Shown: positions 7,689 to 15,999, counted from the stretch's first letter. The stretch: DNA of 34,471 nt from CAKSQF01 sp964582375 (GCA_964582375.1 CAZORL010000016.1:1-34471), one strand, 5' to 3'. Numbers and translations are program-made. Notes: generated by a model not told the origin, from the letters alone.

Positions 7689-8000
7689 TCAAAGCTTGAT
7701 CTCGAACTCAACGCCTGCGGGAAGTTCCAGTGTCTGAAGCGACTCGATAACCTTCTGAGAGGGCTTTACGATGTCGATCAGTCTCTTGTGGGTTCTCATC
7801 TCAAACTGCTCGCGGCTGTCCTTGTATTTGTGGACTGCACGAAGGATGGTCACGATCTCGCGATCTGTGGGGAGCGGAATGGGACCGGATACCACCGCGC
7901 CGTTGCGCTTTGCGGCCTCAACGATCTTCTCCGCAGCCTGATCGATCAGGGTGTGATCGTAGCTCTTCAGTTTGATTCTGACCTTTTCACTTGTAGCCAT
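7689..8000 (-). CDS. rpsJ: 30S ribosomal protein S10
   Basis: The 103-residue S10 belongs to the 30S head and also acts in transcription antitermination as NusE. The sequence has KVRIKLKSYDHTLIDQAAEKIVEAAKR and the family signature around GPIPLPTDREIVTILRAVHKYKDSREQFE. I start it at 8000, where AAGGAGG has ideal spacing, rather than at an in-frame ATG at 8027. It is the first gene of the operon, preceded by a leader of about 130 bases and an extended -10 promoter. Confidence 0.97.
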   Translation of the reverse strand: MATSEKVRIKLKSYDHTLIDQAAEKIVEAAKRNGAVVSGPIPLPTDREIVTILRAVHKYKDSREQFEMRTHKRLIDIVKPSQKVIESLQTLELPAGVEFEIKL

Positions 8001-8083
8001 TTTGCTTTCCTCCTTTTGATTGTACACCGGAGGCTCAGATGCGTTACACCCTTCCGTGCGTTTCTTTTTGTTCCATCATAAAA

Positions 8084-8121
8084 CCGAACCATAGCGGTGC
8101 AACTCTCTACCGCAAGTTCGG
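8084..8121 (-). promoter_or_regulatory. Leader hairpin upstream of rpsJ
   Basis: The untranslated leader contains a two-step hairpin. CCGAAC (8116-8121 on this strand) pairs with GTTCGG (8084-8089), and inside it GCGGT (8109-8113) pairs with ACCGC (8094-8098) around a ten-base loop, with a 2-by-4 internal loop between. S10-operon leaders are sites of L4 autoregulation in enterobacteria; whether this hairpin plays that role is inference from position only. Confidence 0.45.
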
Positions 8122-8138
8122 AAAACGATTTCCCAAAC

Positions 8139-8147
8139 AGTATAGCA
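8139..8147 (-). promoter_or_regulatory. Extended -10 promoter of the S10 operon
   Basis: The minus strand reads TGC directly followed by TATACT, an extended -10 element. No convincing -35 hexamer is seen 16-18 bases upstream. Transcription would start near 8132, giving an rpsJ leader of about 130 bases. There is no upstream ribosomal gene within the window that could supply readthrough; the preceding region ends in a terminator-like hairpin at 8359-8397. Confidence 0.5.
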
Positions 8148-8358
8148 CAAACAAGGATCTTCGCCTCTGCCTCGCCCGATTGTCGGACATACTCCGGCAA
8201 AATTACCTGTCGAACACACTGTTTTGGGTTTATGTGTCCGTTTTTCAGCAACTTTTGCCATCTACGCATCAAGCCTTGGTATTCTATCATATTATCGAAA
8301 AAAAATCAATAGTTTTTCGAAAGTTTTTTGGGGTTTTTAGAAATATTTACAGTTTATT

Positions 8359-8397
8359 AATATTTGCCGAGTGACTTTTCGCCACTCGGCAAATATT
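8359..8397 (-). terminator. Terminator after the DUF2344 gene
   Basis: Fifteen paired bases (8359-8373 with 8383-8397) form a strong stem with a nine-base loop, two bases past the stop codon at 8400. The minus-strand 3' flank is AT-rich (AATAAAC) but lacks a clean U tract. It ends the rlmB-to-DUF2344 unit before the S10 promoter. Confidence 0.75.
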
Positions 8398-8399
8398 TT

Positions 8400-9038
8400 T
8401 CAGGTAAACTCTGTCATATCGGCACGATAGATATTAGTTCGAAGGATCGAGTAGAAATCATATCTCATATCGGTCGCGGCATTTATCGCCCGCATAACAT
8501 ACTCGGGGTTCAGCATCGACCCTTGCGAGGCATCAAGCACAAGGCAAAGCTTGTTTCTATCAGCCGTCATACGCTTGATCATCGGTGAAATATCCGCGTC
8601 GATCTCACCCTTTTTGCTGTGCTTTTTAACGATCATCGGTGAGGCGGCGATCCTGTCAAGCTCATCCTGCAAGAACTCGGTCTCGGCAGTGACCGTATAT
8701 CCCGCATATGCCAAAGATGTGAATTTTTCGGTCGGCGTATAGATATCCTTTATTTTAAGATCGGGCGTCAGCGCGGCGGTGAGTCTGTCGATCAGATCCT
8801 GTTTTTCGCAGGGTTTCGTTATGTAGATATCGAGCAACTCGCAAAGGCTTTCCGATCCGACCGAAACGGTCAGGGCAAATGCCATCTTGGGACGGGGATT
8901 AAAGCCCTCGGAGTAGCCGAGCGGAAACTTTGCTCTGATAAACGCACTCTTGAAGGTCCTGCAAAGATCGAGATGCGAAATATACTTTATCTTGCCTGTT
9001 TTTGAAAAGGCTATTCTTACTTTGCCTTCGGGCAGCAT
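8400..9038 (-). CDS. DUF2344 / radical SAM-linked protein (TIGR03936-like)
   Basis: The 212-residue protein begins with VRIAFSKTGKIKYISHLDLCRTF and continues with LGYSEGFNPRPKMAFALTVSVG, the hallmarks of the DUF2344 family. In many Firmicutes this family is encoded just after, or fused to, the radical SAM protein seen here. Its biochemical role is unknown. It overlaps the upstream radical SAM gene by 22 bases, and a GGAGGTGAAAG site lies before its ATG, so the two are probably co-translated. It is the last gene of the rlmB unit and is followed at once by a terminator. Confidence 0.9.
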   Translation of the reverse strand: MLPEGKVRIAFSKTGKIKYISHLDLCRTFKSAFIRAKFPLGYSEGFNPRPKMAFALTVSVGSESLCELLDIYITKPCEKQDLIDRLTAALTPDLKIKDIYTPTEKFTSLAYAGYTVTAETEFLQDELDRIAASPMIVKKHSKKGEIDADISPMIKRMTADRNKLCLVLDASQGSMLNPEYVMRAINAATDMRYDFYSILRTNIYRADMTEFT

Positions 9039-10897
9039 GATCTTTCACCTCCGAGTGTATTTGCACCGCATCCCGAACAGCTCTCACGGCAGTTCGGCGT
9101 CGTCTTGCCCTCATACGCGCGCTTTGCCTCGCGCACGAGAAAATCCTTTCTTACGCCGCAGTCGATGATATCCCATGCGAGCGTTTCGTCAAAGTCATAT
9201 CGGCGATTGGCGTAGAAGGACGGGTCTATGCCGCAAGCATCAAAGACATCTATCCATTTTTCATAGCTGAAGAACTCGCTCCAGCTGTCAAATTTCATCC
9301 CGCGCCGATGTGCCTCGAGAAGGGCGGGCGCAAGCCTTCTGTCACCTCTTGCGAAAACTGCCTCTATACGGCTCGTTTTGGCATCGTGCCAATGGTATGT
9401 GACATGCTTATAGTGAGAAACACGCTCGTAAAGAAGCTCCTGCTTGCGTTTGAACTCCTCCATCGTGCACTGCGGCTCCCACTGGAAGGGAGTACAGGGC
9501 TTAGGGATGAAACAGGCAACCGAAATCGTGACCGTCGGCGGCTTATTTCGTTTGGTGTTTGGATTTGCGTAATACGCATCGACGACACGCTTGGCAAGAT
9601 CGGCGATGGCACAGACATCTTCATCTGTCTCGGTAGGATGTCCGTCCATAAAGTAGAGCTTAACGGTGTTTTTGCCAAAATCGAAAGCGACATTGCAGGC
9701 GCGGAGCAGATCCTCCTCGCTAAGGCACTTATTGATAACATCGCGAAGGCGTTGAGTACCCGCCTCGGGTGCGAATGTGATTCCCGATGCCCTGACCGAC
9801 GATATTTTTTCCATAAGCTCGGGCGTGAAGCTGTTAACACGCAGTGACGGAAGCGATATATTCACCTTTGCGTCATTCGTCCATTCGAGCAGCTCGTTTG
9901 TGAGGCTGTCAATACATGTGTAATCGGATATCGAGAGCGAGGAGAGCGATATTTCGTCATATCCCGTATTCTCGTAAAGCACCTTTGCTTGCTTATTCAG
10001 CACCTCGACGCTTTTCTCGCGAACCGGGCGATAGGTCATTCCTGCTTGGCAAAAACGGCAACCGCGAATACAACCGCGATAGACCTCGAGCATTATCCTG
10101 TCTTGGACTGTCTCAATATAGGGCATCACGACCTTCTCGGGATAGAAAGATCTGTCCATATCCTGCATTATGCGCTTTCTGATCCGTCTCGGGATATCGT
10201 CATATATCGGAGAGTAGGCGTCTATCCTGCCGTCGTCCTTATAGCTGACCTTGTAAAGCGACGGAACGTAAAATCCCTGCATCTTCGCCGCCTCATGGAG
10301 GAAGGTCTCTCGTGTGTAACTGCCGTCTTTCTTCATATTAATATATAGGCGGCAAAGCTCGGGCAGAGCATCCTCTCCCTCGCCTATCGAAAAGATGTCG
10401 AAAAAGTCGCACATCGGCTCGGGATTGTATGTGCAAGGTCCGCCGCCAACAATGATGGGGTCATCATCGCCGCGGTCTGCGGAGAGGATCGGTATGCCGC
10501 CAAGCTCAAGCATGTTGATCACGTTGGTGTAGCACATTTCATACTGGAGCGTAAAGCCGACGAAATCAAAATCGCACAGCGGATCGCCCGATTCGTGCGC
10601 CCACAGCCGAATGTTATTTGCACGAAGCTCGTCTTCCATGTCCGTCCACGGGCAGTAAGCTCGTTCGCACCAAATATCGTCAAACGAGTTCAGTGAACCG
10701 TAAAGTATGCGCACGCCGAGATTTGACATGCCGATCTCATATGTATCGGGAAAGCAGAAGGCAAAGCGAGCGGCGATCTTTTCTTTATCCTTTAATATTT
10801 CGCCGTACTCGCCGCCGATATATCTGCCCGGCTTTTCGACGCGTCGCAGGATCTTTTCTTTGGTCGAGGCGACGCTTGGGTTTGTATTTTTTTCCAT
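9017..10897 (-). CDS. Radical SAM protein, B12-binding-like N-terminus (TIGR03960-like)
   Basis: This 626-residue protein has the radical SAM cluster motif CIRGCRFC at residues 276-283 (cysteines 276, 280 and 283), which would hold a [4Fe-4S] cluster and S-adenosylmethionine. The preceding region (residues ~40-200, with FCFPDTYEIGMSNLG and GGGPCTYNPEP) resembles the N-terminal half of the TIGR03960 family. Downstream are typical barrel segments such as SLPSLRVNSF and ITFAPEAGTQRLRDVINK. The C-terminus is cysteine-rich (SCSGCGANT and a CC pair), possibly an extra metal site. The ATG has only a weak SD. It overlaps DUF2344, its usual partner; the substrate is unknown. Confidence 0.93.
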   Translation of the reverse strand: MEKNTNPSVASTKEKILRRVEKPGRYIGGEYGEILKDKEKIAARFAFCFPDTYEIGMSNLGVRILYGSLNSFDDIWCERAYCPWTDMEDELRANNIRLWAHESGDPLCDFDFVGFTLQYEMCYTNVINMLELGGIPILSADRGDDDPIIVGGGPCTYNPEPMCDFFDIFSIGEGEDALPELCRLYINMKKDGSYTRETFLHEAAKMQGFYVPSLYKVSYKDDGRIDAYSPIYDDIPRRIRKRIMQDMDRSFYPEKVVMPYIETVQDRIMLEVYRGCIRGCRFCQAGMTYRPVREKSVEVLNKQAKVLYENTGYDEISLSSLSISDYTCIDSLTNELLEWTNDAKVNISLPSLRVNSFTPELMEKISSVRASGITFAPEAGTQRLRDVINKCLSEEDLLRACNVAFDFGKNTVKLYFMDGHPTETDEDVCAIADLAKRVVDAYYANPNTKRNKPPTVTISVACFIPKPCTPFQWEPQCTMEEFKRKQELLYERVSHYKHVTYHWHDAKTSRIEAVFARGDRRLAPALLEAHRRGMKFDSWSEFFSYEKWIDVFDACGIDPSFYANRRYDFDETLAWDIIDCGVRKDFLVREAKRAYEGKTTPNCRESCSGCGANTLGGERSCCPKAK

Positions 10898-10935
10898 TTT
10901 ATATTATCCGTTTCTGAAACAATTGTGGTTTTTCT

Positions 10936-13104
10936 CTATGAAAAGAGCATAGCAATGATCACGGTGGGCAGCAACCAGAAGAGCTGATAGAGCGAGATGT
11001 AATATGACGGTATCTGCGACAGATCGGTCATTGCGAGCGTCACTCCCATAACTATCGCCGCGATAAAGGTCGAAAGTCCCGCGATCACCGAACAGATGCC
11101 GATAACACGGCGTGTTTTTTCGGTTCTGTGAAGTGTATCGGTCAAAGCCTTCATGCCGCCGATCGAAACAAGGGTCGAGTCGATCGAGTCGCGAACCTCG
11201 TACACCTCAAGCGGATCATGCGTATGAATGACCTTGATCGGCCGTTTTTCATCGATGCCGACCGTTCGGCAGAGGAGCGAAAGGTCGATATTCGGGTCGA
11301 AGGTCTTGATCGCAACGGTCATCCCTGCCGAAAAGAGTTTTTCGACAATGCCCTTGAAATCAGGGCTCGGCGTATACGCAAGACGGAATTTCGCAACGAC
11401 CTCATCGCCGATCGACATGAACATAAAGACATCGCGCCCCTCGTCAATATCGACATCAAAGGGTATCGTCAGGTGATTGCGCACGATAAAGTGGTATGTT
11501 CCCATAAAAACGTGATCGCCATCAACTGCCGCCTCGATACCGTCATCCGAGACGCTCAGATATTCCATATCGTCGGTTATATCGAAGGATTCGGCAACTC
11601 CGTCAAGCAGCTTGCCGAGCGATCCGCCGGTCGGACATAGGACTGCCGCCGCATGGTGAAGCACCTTGTCGAGCGGCGTCGAGCCGTAATTCTTGAAGCT
11701 GGCGATCCTGACACTTCCCTCGGGGAATACATCGTCATCGCCGAATGTCACGGTCGCGGGTGCGGTAAATCTGTCAAGCGTATGTGCGCCAATCACGGCA
11801 CATCCATGCTTCCCCGCGCGTTTTGACAGCCTGGAAAGTGGATAGGCGTACACAAAGTAAAGCGAAAAAGGGAGAGCGGTCATTAGTACGGTATATGCCG
11901 ACGAAAGTGCCATCGATGCACCCTGCCCCTTTATAAAAATGTAGAGTCCGAACGCTATCGCGACCAACATTCCCGACAGCACCATAAATTTGCCGCCGGA
12001 GGTAACGGTTGACCGCATGTTGATATTACGATAGAAGCCGCTTATCTTTTTTGCCTTTGTAACGGCAAGGAATTTATTGTCCTCGGGAAGAAAGCGCGCC
12101 ATCTGCTCGATCTCATGCGAGGCCTCTTTTTTATTCATCCGATATACAGTCAGCTTGTCCTTTGCACCGGCGACTATACCGAAGCTGCGTATCTCGCGAT
12201 CGAGGTCGAGGTGTGCCGAAAGTGCGCACATAAGGGCAGATATCGATGCGACCGAACCGAAATAGGCAACATCATCGCCGCCCGACGCTCCGCTGACCGA
12301 GATCAGATACACCGCCGACGCTATCATCGTGACCGAGAAAAGGCTGTTGGAGTTGCCCTTTCCGACGAAGAGCGATGTGAGCCCCCGCAAAAAGATTTTC
12401 GGCATCATGGCGACAAAGAAGACGATCGCCTGAAGCTCAAGCAGAGCGGTGACGCCGGGATAGAATCGGCTGTCGAAAAACGACGGAAGCTTGATCCCGA
12501 GCGGCTCGGCAAACTCAAGCAGTGACACGAAAAGTGCAAGTATCACGCATGCGACAAGAGTCAAGATCGATCTCAGATATCTGCCTTTATAAAGTGCGAA
12601 AAACTTTTTATTTTGTGAGCGATCGGTATACTCCTCGCCCCTCTTGGACGACGAAAACATCGGGATCGGCGTTTCATCTTCAAACGGGTCGTCAAATCCG
12701 TCAGCATCCGTGTCATCCTGCCGCCCGTCATCCGTCTTTTCCATGCCGAATATCGACATGAGATTGATCTCGGTCTCCTCATCGAAGGCGTCGTCGTCGT
12801 AGATCGTCTCGCTCTTTTCGTCCTTTTCGGCAGAATGATTTTTTCTCGTCGGTCTGTTGCTCGCCGAACGTCCGCGGTGGTCGATATTCGAGCCCGGCTC
12901 ACGAACGATAGGATCATAGCCGTATAATTCTTGAAGAGAGATCTTTTTTTCATTTTCGCTCGAAAGATCTTCTCCGATCTTTTCTATTTCCTCGGCGGAC
13001 ATTTCATGACTTTGCCCATCGCCGATATTCGAGCGGATGCGGCGAAGAAGCTCGTCTGCCTTTCGTCTGCCGCCACCATTGGGGGTTTGACCTTCACTGT
13101 TCAA
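10936..13104 (-). CDS. P1B-type ATPase-like membrane protein lacking catalytic motifs
   Basis: This 722-residue protein has a charged, probably disordered N-terminus (1-170) and about eight membrane helices: four (~176-298), a cytosolic loop, two (~374-420), a large cytosolic domain (~423-667), and two more (~668-721). That is the P1B-ATPase topology. ALPFSL at 410-415 sits where the metal-binding CPC motif is expected. Residues 422-446 (PLSRLSKRAGKHGCAVIGAH) match the segment linking M4 to the phosphorylation site. Where DKTGT is expected there is GDDDVF (455-460). Residues 587-617 resemble the end of the P domain, but TGDN is replaced by TFDPN. No TGE or GDGxND motif is seen. I infer a non-catalytic relative. 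It starts with TTG after GGAAG and follows rlmB. Confidence 0.7.
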   Translation of the reverse strand: MNSEGQTPNGGGRRKADELLRRIRSNIGDGQSHEMSAEEIEKIGEDLSSENEKKISLQELYGYDPIVREPGSNIDHRGRSASNRPTRKNHSAEKDEKSETIYDDDAFDEETEINLMSIFGMEKTDDGRQDDTDADGFDDPFEDETPIPMFSSSKRGEEYTDRSQNKKFFALYKGRYLRSILTLVACVILALFVSLLEFAEPLGIKLPSFFDSRFYPGVTALLELQAIVFFVAMMPKIFLRGLTSLFVGKGNSNSLFSVTMIASAVYLISVSGASGGDDVAYFGSVASISALMCALSAHLDLDREIRSFGIVAGAKDKLTVYRMNKKEASHEIEQMARFLPEDNKFLAVTKAKKISGFYRNINMRSTVTSGGKFMVLSGMLVAIAFGLYIFIKGQGASMALSSAYTVLMTALPFSLYFVYAYPLSRLSKRAGKHGCAVIGAHTLDRFTAPATVTFGDDDVFPEGSVRIASFKNYGSTPLDKVLHHAAAVLCPTGGSLGKLLDGVAESFDITDDMEYLSVSDDGIEAAVDGDHVFMGTYHFIVRNHLTIPFDVDIDEGRDVFMFMSIGDEVVAKFRLAYTPSPDFKGIVEKLFSAGMTVAIKTFDPNIDLSLLCRTVGIDEKRPIKVIHTHDPLEVYEVRDSIDSTLVSIGGMKALTDTLHRTEKTRRVIGICSVIAGLSTFIAAIVMGVTLAMTDLSQIPSYYISLYQLFWLLPTVIIAMLFS

Positions 13105-13147
13105 TATCGAACACTTCCTTTCCGCCGACTAACTCATGTTTCGGCTT

Positions 13148-13927
13148 TTATTTATCAGATCTTTTGTGTCTGTCATTTGCGGCGGCACAAAGAATGACTG
13201 CCGACGCACAGGAGACATTGAAGGAATTGACCTTGCCGTACATCGGTATCGACAGCACGAAATCACATTTCTTGCGCACGAGCTGAGACATTCCCCTGCC
13301 CTCACTTCCGACGACGAACGCCGCCGCACCGCTGAGATCAGTCTCGTACAGACACGCCCCGTCAGCCTCCGCGCCGTAGATCCACACGCCGCACTCCTTG
13401 AGCTTGTCGATGGTCGAGGCTATATTCACGACGCGACAGATTGCCATATGCTCGATCGCACCTGCGGACGCCTTGACGACAGTCGGTGTCACGAGCGCAC
13501 CATGTCTTTTGGCAATAATAACGCCGTGAGCACCCGCACCCTCGGCACATCTGATCACCGCACCAAGATTGTGCGGATCTTCGACCCCGTCGGCGATAAC
13601 ATAGAACGGAGGCTCATTCCGCTCGGCTGAAATTTCAAAGAGCCTGTCGAGATCGACATATTCGACAGCCGAAACGGATGCGGCAACGCCTTGATGGGCA
13701 GCACGGTCGGTCATTGCGTCAAGCTTTTCTTTTGTCACCTCAACGATCGGAATGCCAAGCCCCTCGGCGATCGCGACGATCATCGGAAGCGATCCCTCGC
13801 GCGTACCCGAACGTACAAAAAGCTTGTTGACTGTGCGCTCGCTTTTAAGTGCCTCGGTGACGGCATTTCTGCCGTAGATCAGTCCGTCACGCTCAACATT
13901 TTCGGTATTTGAAATTTCTTTTCTCAT
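13148..13927 (-). CDS. rlmB: 23S rRNA 2'-O-methyltransferase RlmB, TrmH/SpoU family
   Basis: RlmB-type enzymes methylate the 2'-OH of G2251 in 23S rRNA using S-adenosylmethionine. The 259-residue product has the N-terminal substrate-binding part (IYGRNAVTEALKSERTVNKLFV, then HQGVAASV) and the knotted SPOUT domain. The three family motifs are present: DGVEDPHNLGAVIRCAEGAGA, VVGSEGRGMS, and IPMYGKVNSFNVSCASAV, where Phe replaces the commoner Leu. A TrmH-family relative with another target cannot be excluded. It is the first gene of a four-gene unit and has its own promoter at 13958-13986; the SD is weak. Confidence 0.9.
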   Translation of the reverse strand: MRKEISNTENVERDGLIYGRNAVTEALKSERTVNKLFVRSGTREGSLPMIVAIAEGLGIPIVEVTKEKLDAMTDRAAHQGVAASVSAVEYVDLDRLFEISAERNEPPFYVIADGVEDPHNLGAVIRCAEGAGAHGVIIAKRHGALVTPTVVKASAGAIEHMAICRVVNIASTIDKLKECGVWIYGAEADGACLYETDLSGAAAFVVGSEGRGMSQLVRKKCDFVLSIPMYGKVNSFNVSCASAVILCAAANDRHKRSDK

Positions 13928-13957
13928 GTTCTTTCTGCCTTGGTCTTTTTTTCTTCT

Positions 13958-13986
13958 ATTATATCATATATTTTCGAAAATGTACA
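13958..13986 (-). promoter_or_regulatory. Promoter of the rlmB unit
   Basis: A perfect TATAAT (13958-13963) lies 17 bases from TGTACA (13981-13986), a four-of-six match to the -35 consensus. The start of rlmB is 31 bases downstream of the -10. No other promoter is evident before the three following genes. Confidence 0.7.
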
Positions 13987-14023
13987 GACATTTTTCAAAA
14001 AAAGAATCTCTTTTGAGTAAAAT

Positions 14024-14058
14024 GTCAGAGACCCGCCCGAAAAAGGCAGGTCTCTGAC
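14024..14058 (-). terminator. Terminator of the zinc-ribbon gene
   Basis: A ten-base perfect stem (GTCAGAGACC with GGTCTCTGAC), extended by an inner GCC/GGC pairing, is followed on the minus strand by ATTTTAC. It lies about 70 bases after the stop of the zinc-ribbon gene and just upstream of the rlmB promoter. Confidence 0.85.
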
Positions 14059-14127
14059 GGTCTGTATGAATAATCTATAGGGGGATGTGCAGGAGATCAA
14101 TCACACGCGTGTGCCTTGCGGCACAAA

Positions 14128-14400
14128 TCATCCGCGAGCTCTCATCTCAGCAAAACATGTGCTGCAGTAGATTGCTCTGTCGGTGGTAGGCTCAAAGGGA
14201 ATGAGCGCTTCCTTGCCGCACTTTGCGCAGACAGCGGAAAACATTTCCTTCTTGGGCTTTTCTTTGCTTGCCCTGCGGCAGTCTCTGCACTTTTTGGGCT
14301 GATTCTGGAAGCCCTTCTCGGCATAAAACTCCTGCTCGCCTGCCGTGAAAACGAAATCGTTTCCGCATTCCTTGCACTTCAATGTGATGTCCTGGTACAT
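14128..14400 (-). CDS. Small zinc-ribbon protein (zf-trcl-like)
   Basis: The 90-residue protein has three cysteine pairs in a regular arrangement: CKECG (residues 9-13), CRDC (~38-41) and CAKCG (~58-62), plus a final CSTC (~79-82). These would form two zinc ribbons. The N-terminal half, with FVFTAGEQEFYAEKGF followed by PKKCRDCR, is the probable-zinc-ribbon (PF13451) signature common in Firmicutes; the function of the family is unknown, and nucleic-acid or ribosome contact is only a guess. GAGGT lies ten bases before the ATG. It has its own terminator and is probably monocistronic. Confidence 0.85.
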   Translation of the reverse strand: MYQDITLKCKECGNDFVFTAGEQEFYAEKGFQNQPKKCRDCRRASKEKPKKEMFSAVCAKCGKEALIPFEPTTDRAIYCSTCFAEMRARG

Positions 14401-14449
14401 TTTGATTTTACCTCGCTTTGAAAATAAAAAAATATAAATCGTCCCCCGA

Positions 14450-14465
14450 GGCGGACCCGTCCGCC
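14450..14465 (-). terminator. Possible terminator after the sigma factor gene
   Basis: GGCGGA pairs with TCCGCC around a CGGG tetraloop, about 45 bases after the sigma factor stop. Ten bases downstream on the minus strand an AT-rich run with seven T follows. The distance to the T run makes this weaker than the other terminators here. Confidence 0.4.
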
Positions 14466-14509
14466 ATCTCCGTCGCCGACGCTTTTCGTTAAGCTATCGG
14501 GGTATATAA

Positions 14510-15067
14510 TCACCGAAGCGCACCCTTCAGTTTCGCGCGTATTCGGTAAACAGCATTTTCGACCGACTTTTCGTTTCTGTTCAGTTGCCTTGCCATTTCG
14601 GTATAGGACGTGCCGTTTGCGTACAGCCTCCAGACGCTTTGTTCATAAGGCGATAGCAGATCTATCGTTCCCTCGGGCAGAGCACATTCCGAAAAGCGAC
14701 GCGATCGCGGCGTCCCGGTAACAACATGAATGCGTGATCTGCCGCCCGAGCTCTTGGTGAGTCTGCGTCTGTAGGATATCAGACGATTTTTTACGCAGAT
14801 CTTGGCAAAAAGTCCGAACGTGACAGCACTGCATGAAAGATCGTAAGCATTTGCCGCCTTGTAAAGAGCTATCGCCGCCTCCTGTCGCAGATCGTCGATC
14901 TCTCCGCCGACATCACGACAGAGGCCAAGGGCGGTCGTGACCAAGCTCTCAACAAGCGGTCTGTAGATCTCGCAAAGCCTTCCAAAGCCCGAGTCATCTC
15001 CCGACTGCATTCGGGAAATAATACGATCGCACTCGATCTCAAGGTCGTGCTTTTCCGTAGGATTCAC
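14510..15067 (-). CDS. RNA polymerase sigma factor, SigH-like
   Basis: The 185-residue product looks like a small sigma-70 family factor of the SigH type. Region 2 is seen around GFGRLCEIYRPLVESLV and IDDLRQEAAIALYKAANAYD (core binding and -10 recognition), followed by FGLFAKICVKNRLISYRRR. Region 4 has a helix-turn-helix at SPYEQSVWRLYANGTSYTE and NEKSVENAVYRIRAKLK. I start it at the GTG at 15067, ten bases after GAAGGAGA; an upstream ATG at 15139 would be nearly leaderless and adds residues foreign to the family. SigH directs transition-state and sporulation genes in Bacillus; which genes this one serves is unknown. It may not be the main SigH. Confidence 0.85.
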   Translation of the reverse strand: MNPTEKHDLEIECDRIISRMQSGDDSGFGRLCEIYRPLVESLVTTALGLCRDVGGEIDDLRQEAAIALYKAANAYDLSCSAVTFGLFAKICVKNRLISYRRRLTKSSGGRSRIHVVTGTPRSRRFSECALPEGTIDLLSPYEQSVWRLYANGTSYTEMARQLNRNEKSVENAVYRIRAKLKGALR

Positions 15068-15094
15068 CGACAGATCTCTCCTTCTCCGATCTTG

Positions 15095-15115
15095 TTGACA
15101 TATTTTGTATGTCAA
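15095..15115 (-). promoter_or_regulatory. Inverted repeat in the sigma factor leader
   Basis: TTGACATA and TATGTCAA form a perfect eight-base inverted repeat around a five-base centre. It lies between the promoter (15158-15185) and the GTG start at 15067, so it could be a downstream operator or an mRNA hairpin. No regulator is identified. Confidence 0.4.
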
Positions 15116-15157
15116 AAAAACAGTCACGCACTCGGTCATCTTTAGTGTTTTAATAAT

Positions 15158-15185
15158 ATTATACCACTAAATTTATAAAAGTCAA
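15158..15185 (-). promoter_or_regulatory. Promoter of the sigma factor gene
   Basis: TTGACT (15180-15185) and a perfect TATAAT (15158-15163) are separated by 16 bases. The start site would be near 15151, giving a leader of about 84 bases to the GTG start. The rest of the interval between 15186 and 15250 is AT-rich and shows nothing else. Confidence 0.75.
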
Positions 15186-15250
15186 TATATTTTCTTCAGT
15201 TTCGGCGGTTTTTATTCATAAAAGCGAAGTTGCACAAAAGCAAAGTGGGT

Positions 15251-15271
15251 AAAAAACCTTTTTCAAAAAGG
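15251..15271 (-). terminator. Terminator of the DUF4364 gene
   Basis: CCTTTTT and AAAAAGG pair at 15257-15271 and are followed on the minus strand by six T (15251-15256). It lies about 60 bases after the DUF4364 stop. Confidence 0.8.
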
Positions 15272-15329
15272 CATTTTGTCTATTATGACGAAGCTTGTAG
15301 CAACAATGCACACATTTTAATCTTGAGTT

Positions 15330-15878
15330 CTAATCTGACAAAAGATACTCCATATCGCCGGTCAGCAAAGCGATCACTCCGCGATACATGACCTCCGGAC
15401 GGTCATCGAAATTGTGCATCATAAGCTCAAGCTGGTTCGAGCTTTCGACGATCAGCTTGATCTCAAGGGACAGCTGTTTTTCATCGACGATACTGCACAC
15501 AAGATCATAGCGTCCATCGTCGCGAAGGGCATATTTTGCCGATATTTCCGAGCCGCGCTCCTTAAAATCGAGCAGGCGAAGGGCAGATTTCAACCCTTGT
15601 GTGCGGACCGAGCGCGGAATATCGTTCTGGAGACTCTCGACGACCTGTTTGCCCTGCATCGTCAACTCGTAATAGAGATCGTTTCCGTCGCGTATCTCTT
15701 TAATGTTTCCGGCATCGAGCAGATCGGCAAAGCAATCGGCAAAGTCAAGTCCGCCGACAATGCCGTCCTGCATTATCGCATCATTGATATCCTCGTACTT
15801 CATCGGTCTGTTCAGACTGTTAATGATGAACAGTATGAATATTTTGATCTCGTTTTGATCATACAAGTGCGTGACCAT
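15330..15878 (-). CDS. DUF4364 family protein
   Basis: The 182-residue protein belongs to DUF4364, a family of Firmicutes proteins with a winged-helix-like N-terminus. The sequence shows DQNEIKIFILFIINSLNRPMKYEDINDAIM, which resembles the start of a winged helix, then FADLLDAGNIKEI and YYELTMQGKQVVESL. The C-terminal half (~95-182) is a beta-rich domain with RYDLVCSIVDEKQLSLEIKL. A role as a transcription regulator is likely but unproven. The start at 15878 is supported by GGAGGTG five bases upstream; the ORF extends seven codons further without support. No clear promoter was seen in the space before it. Confidence 0.85.
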   Translation of the reverse strand: MVTHLYDQNEIKIFILFIINSLNRPMKYEDINDAIMQDGIVGGLDFADCFADLLDAGNIKEIRDGNDLYYELTMQGKQVVESLQNDIPRSVRTQGLKSALRLLDFKERGSEISAKYALRDDGRYDLVCSIVDEKQLSLEIKLIVESSNQLELMMHNFDDRPEVMYRGVIALLTGDMEYLLSD

Positions 15879-15944
15879 AGCAACACCTCCACTTTGCAAT
15901 TATCAGAGCGTCCTTTTCAAACAGATAACCCATCTGTATACAAA

Positions 15945-15966
15945 CGGGGCGAGAAAACTCGCCCCG
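15945..15966 (-). terminator. Terminator of the oligopeptide-binding protein gene
   Basis: CGGGGCGAG pairs perfectly with CTCGCCCCG around four bases, and the minus strand continues GTTTGTAT. It lies 34 bases after the stop at 16000. Confidence 0.85.
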
Positions 15967-15999
15967 CGTATTTTATAAAGATCGCTTTTTCGACACAAA

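Noticed and set aside
15232..15238. Single GCACAAA half-site
   Set aside because: No inverted partner at the 14-base spacing, so I do not count it as a third operator.
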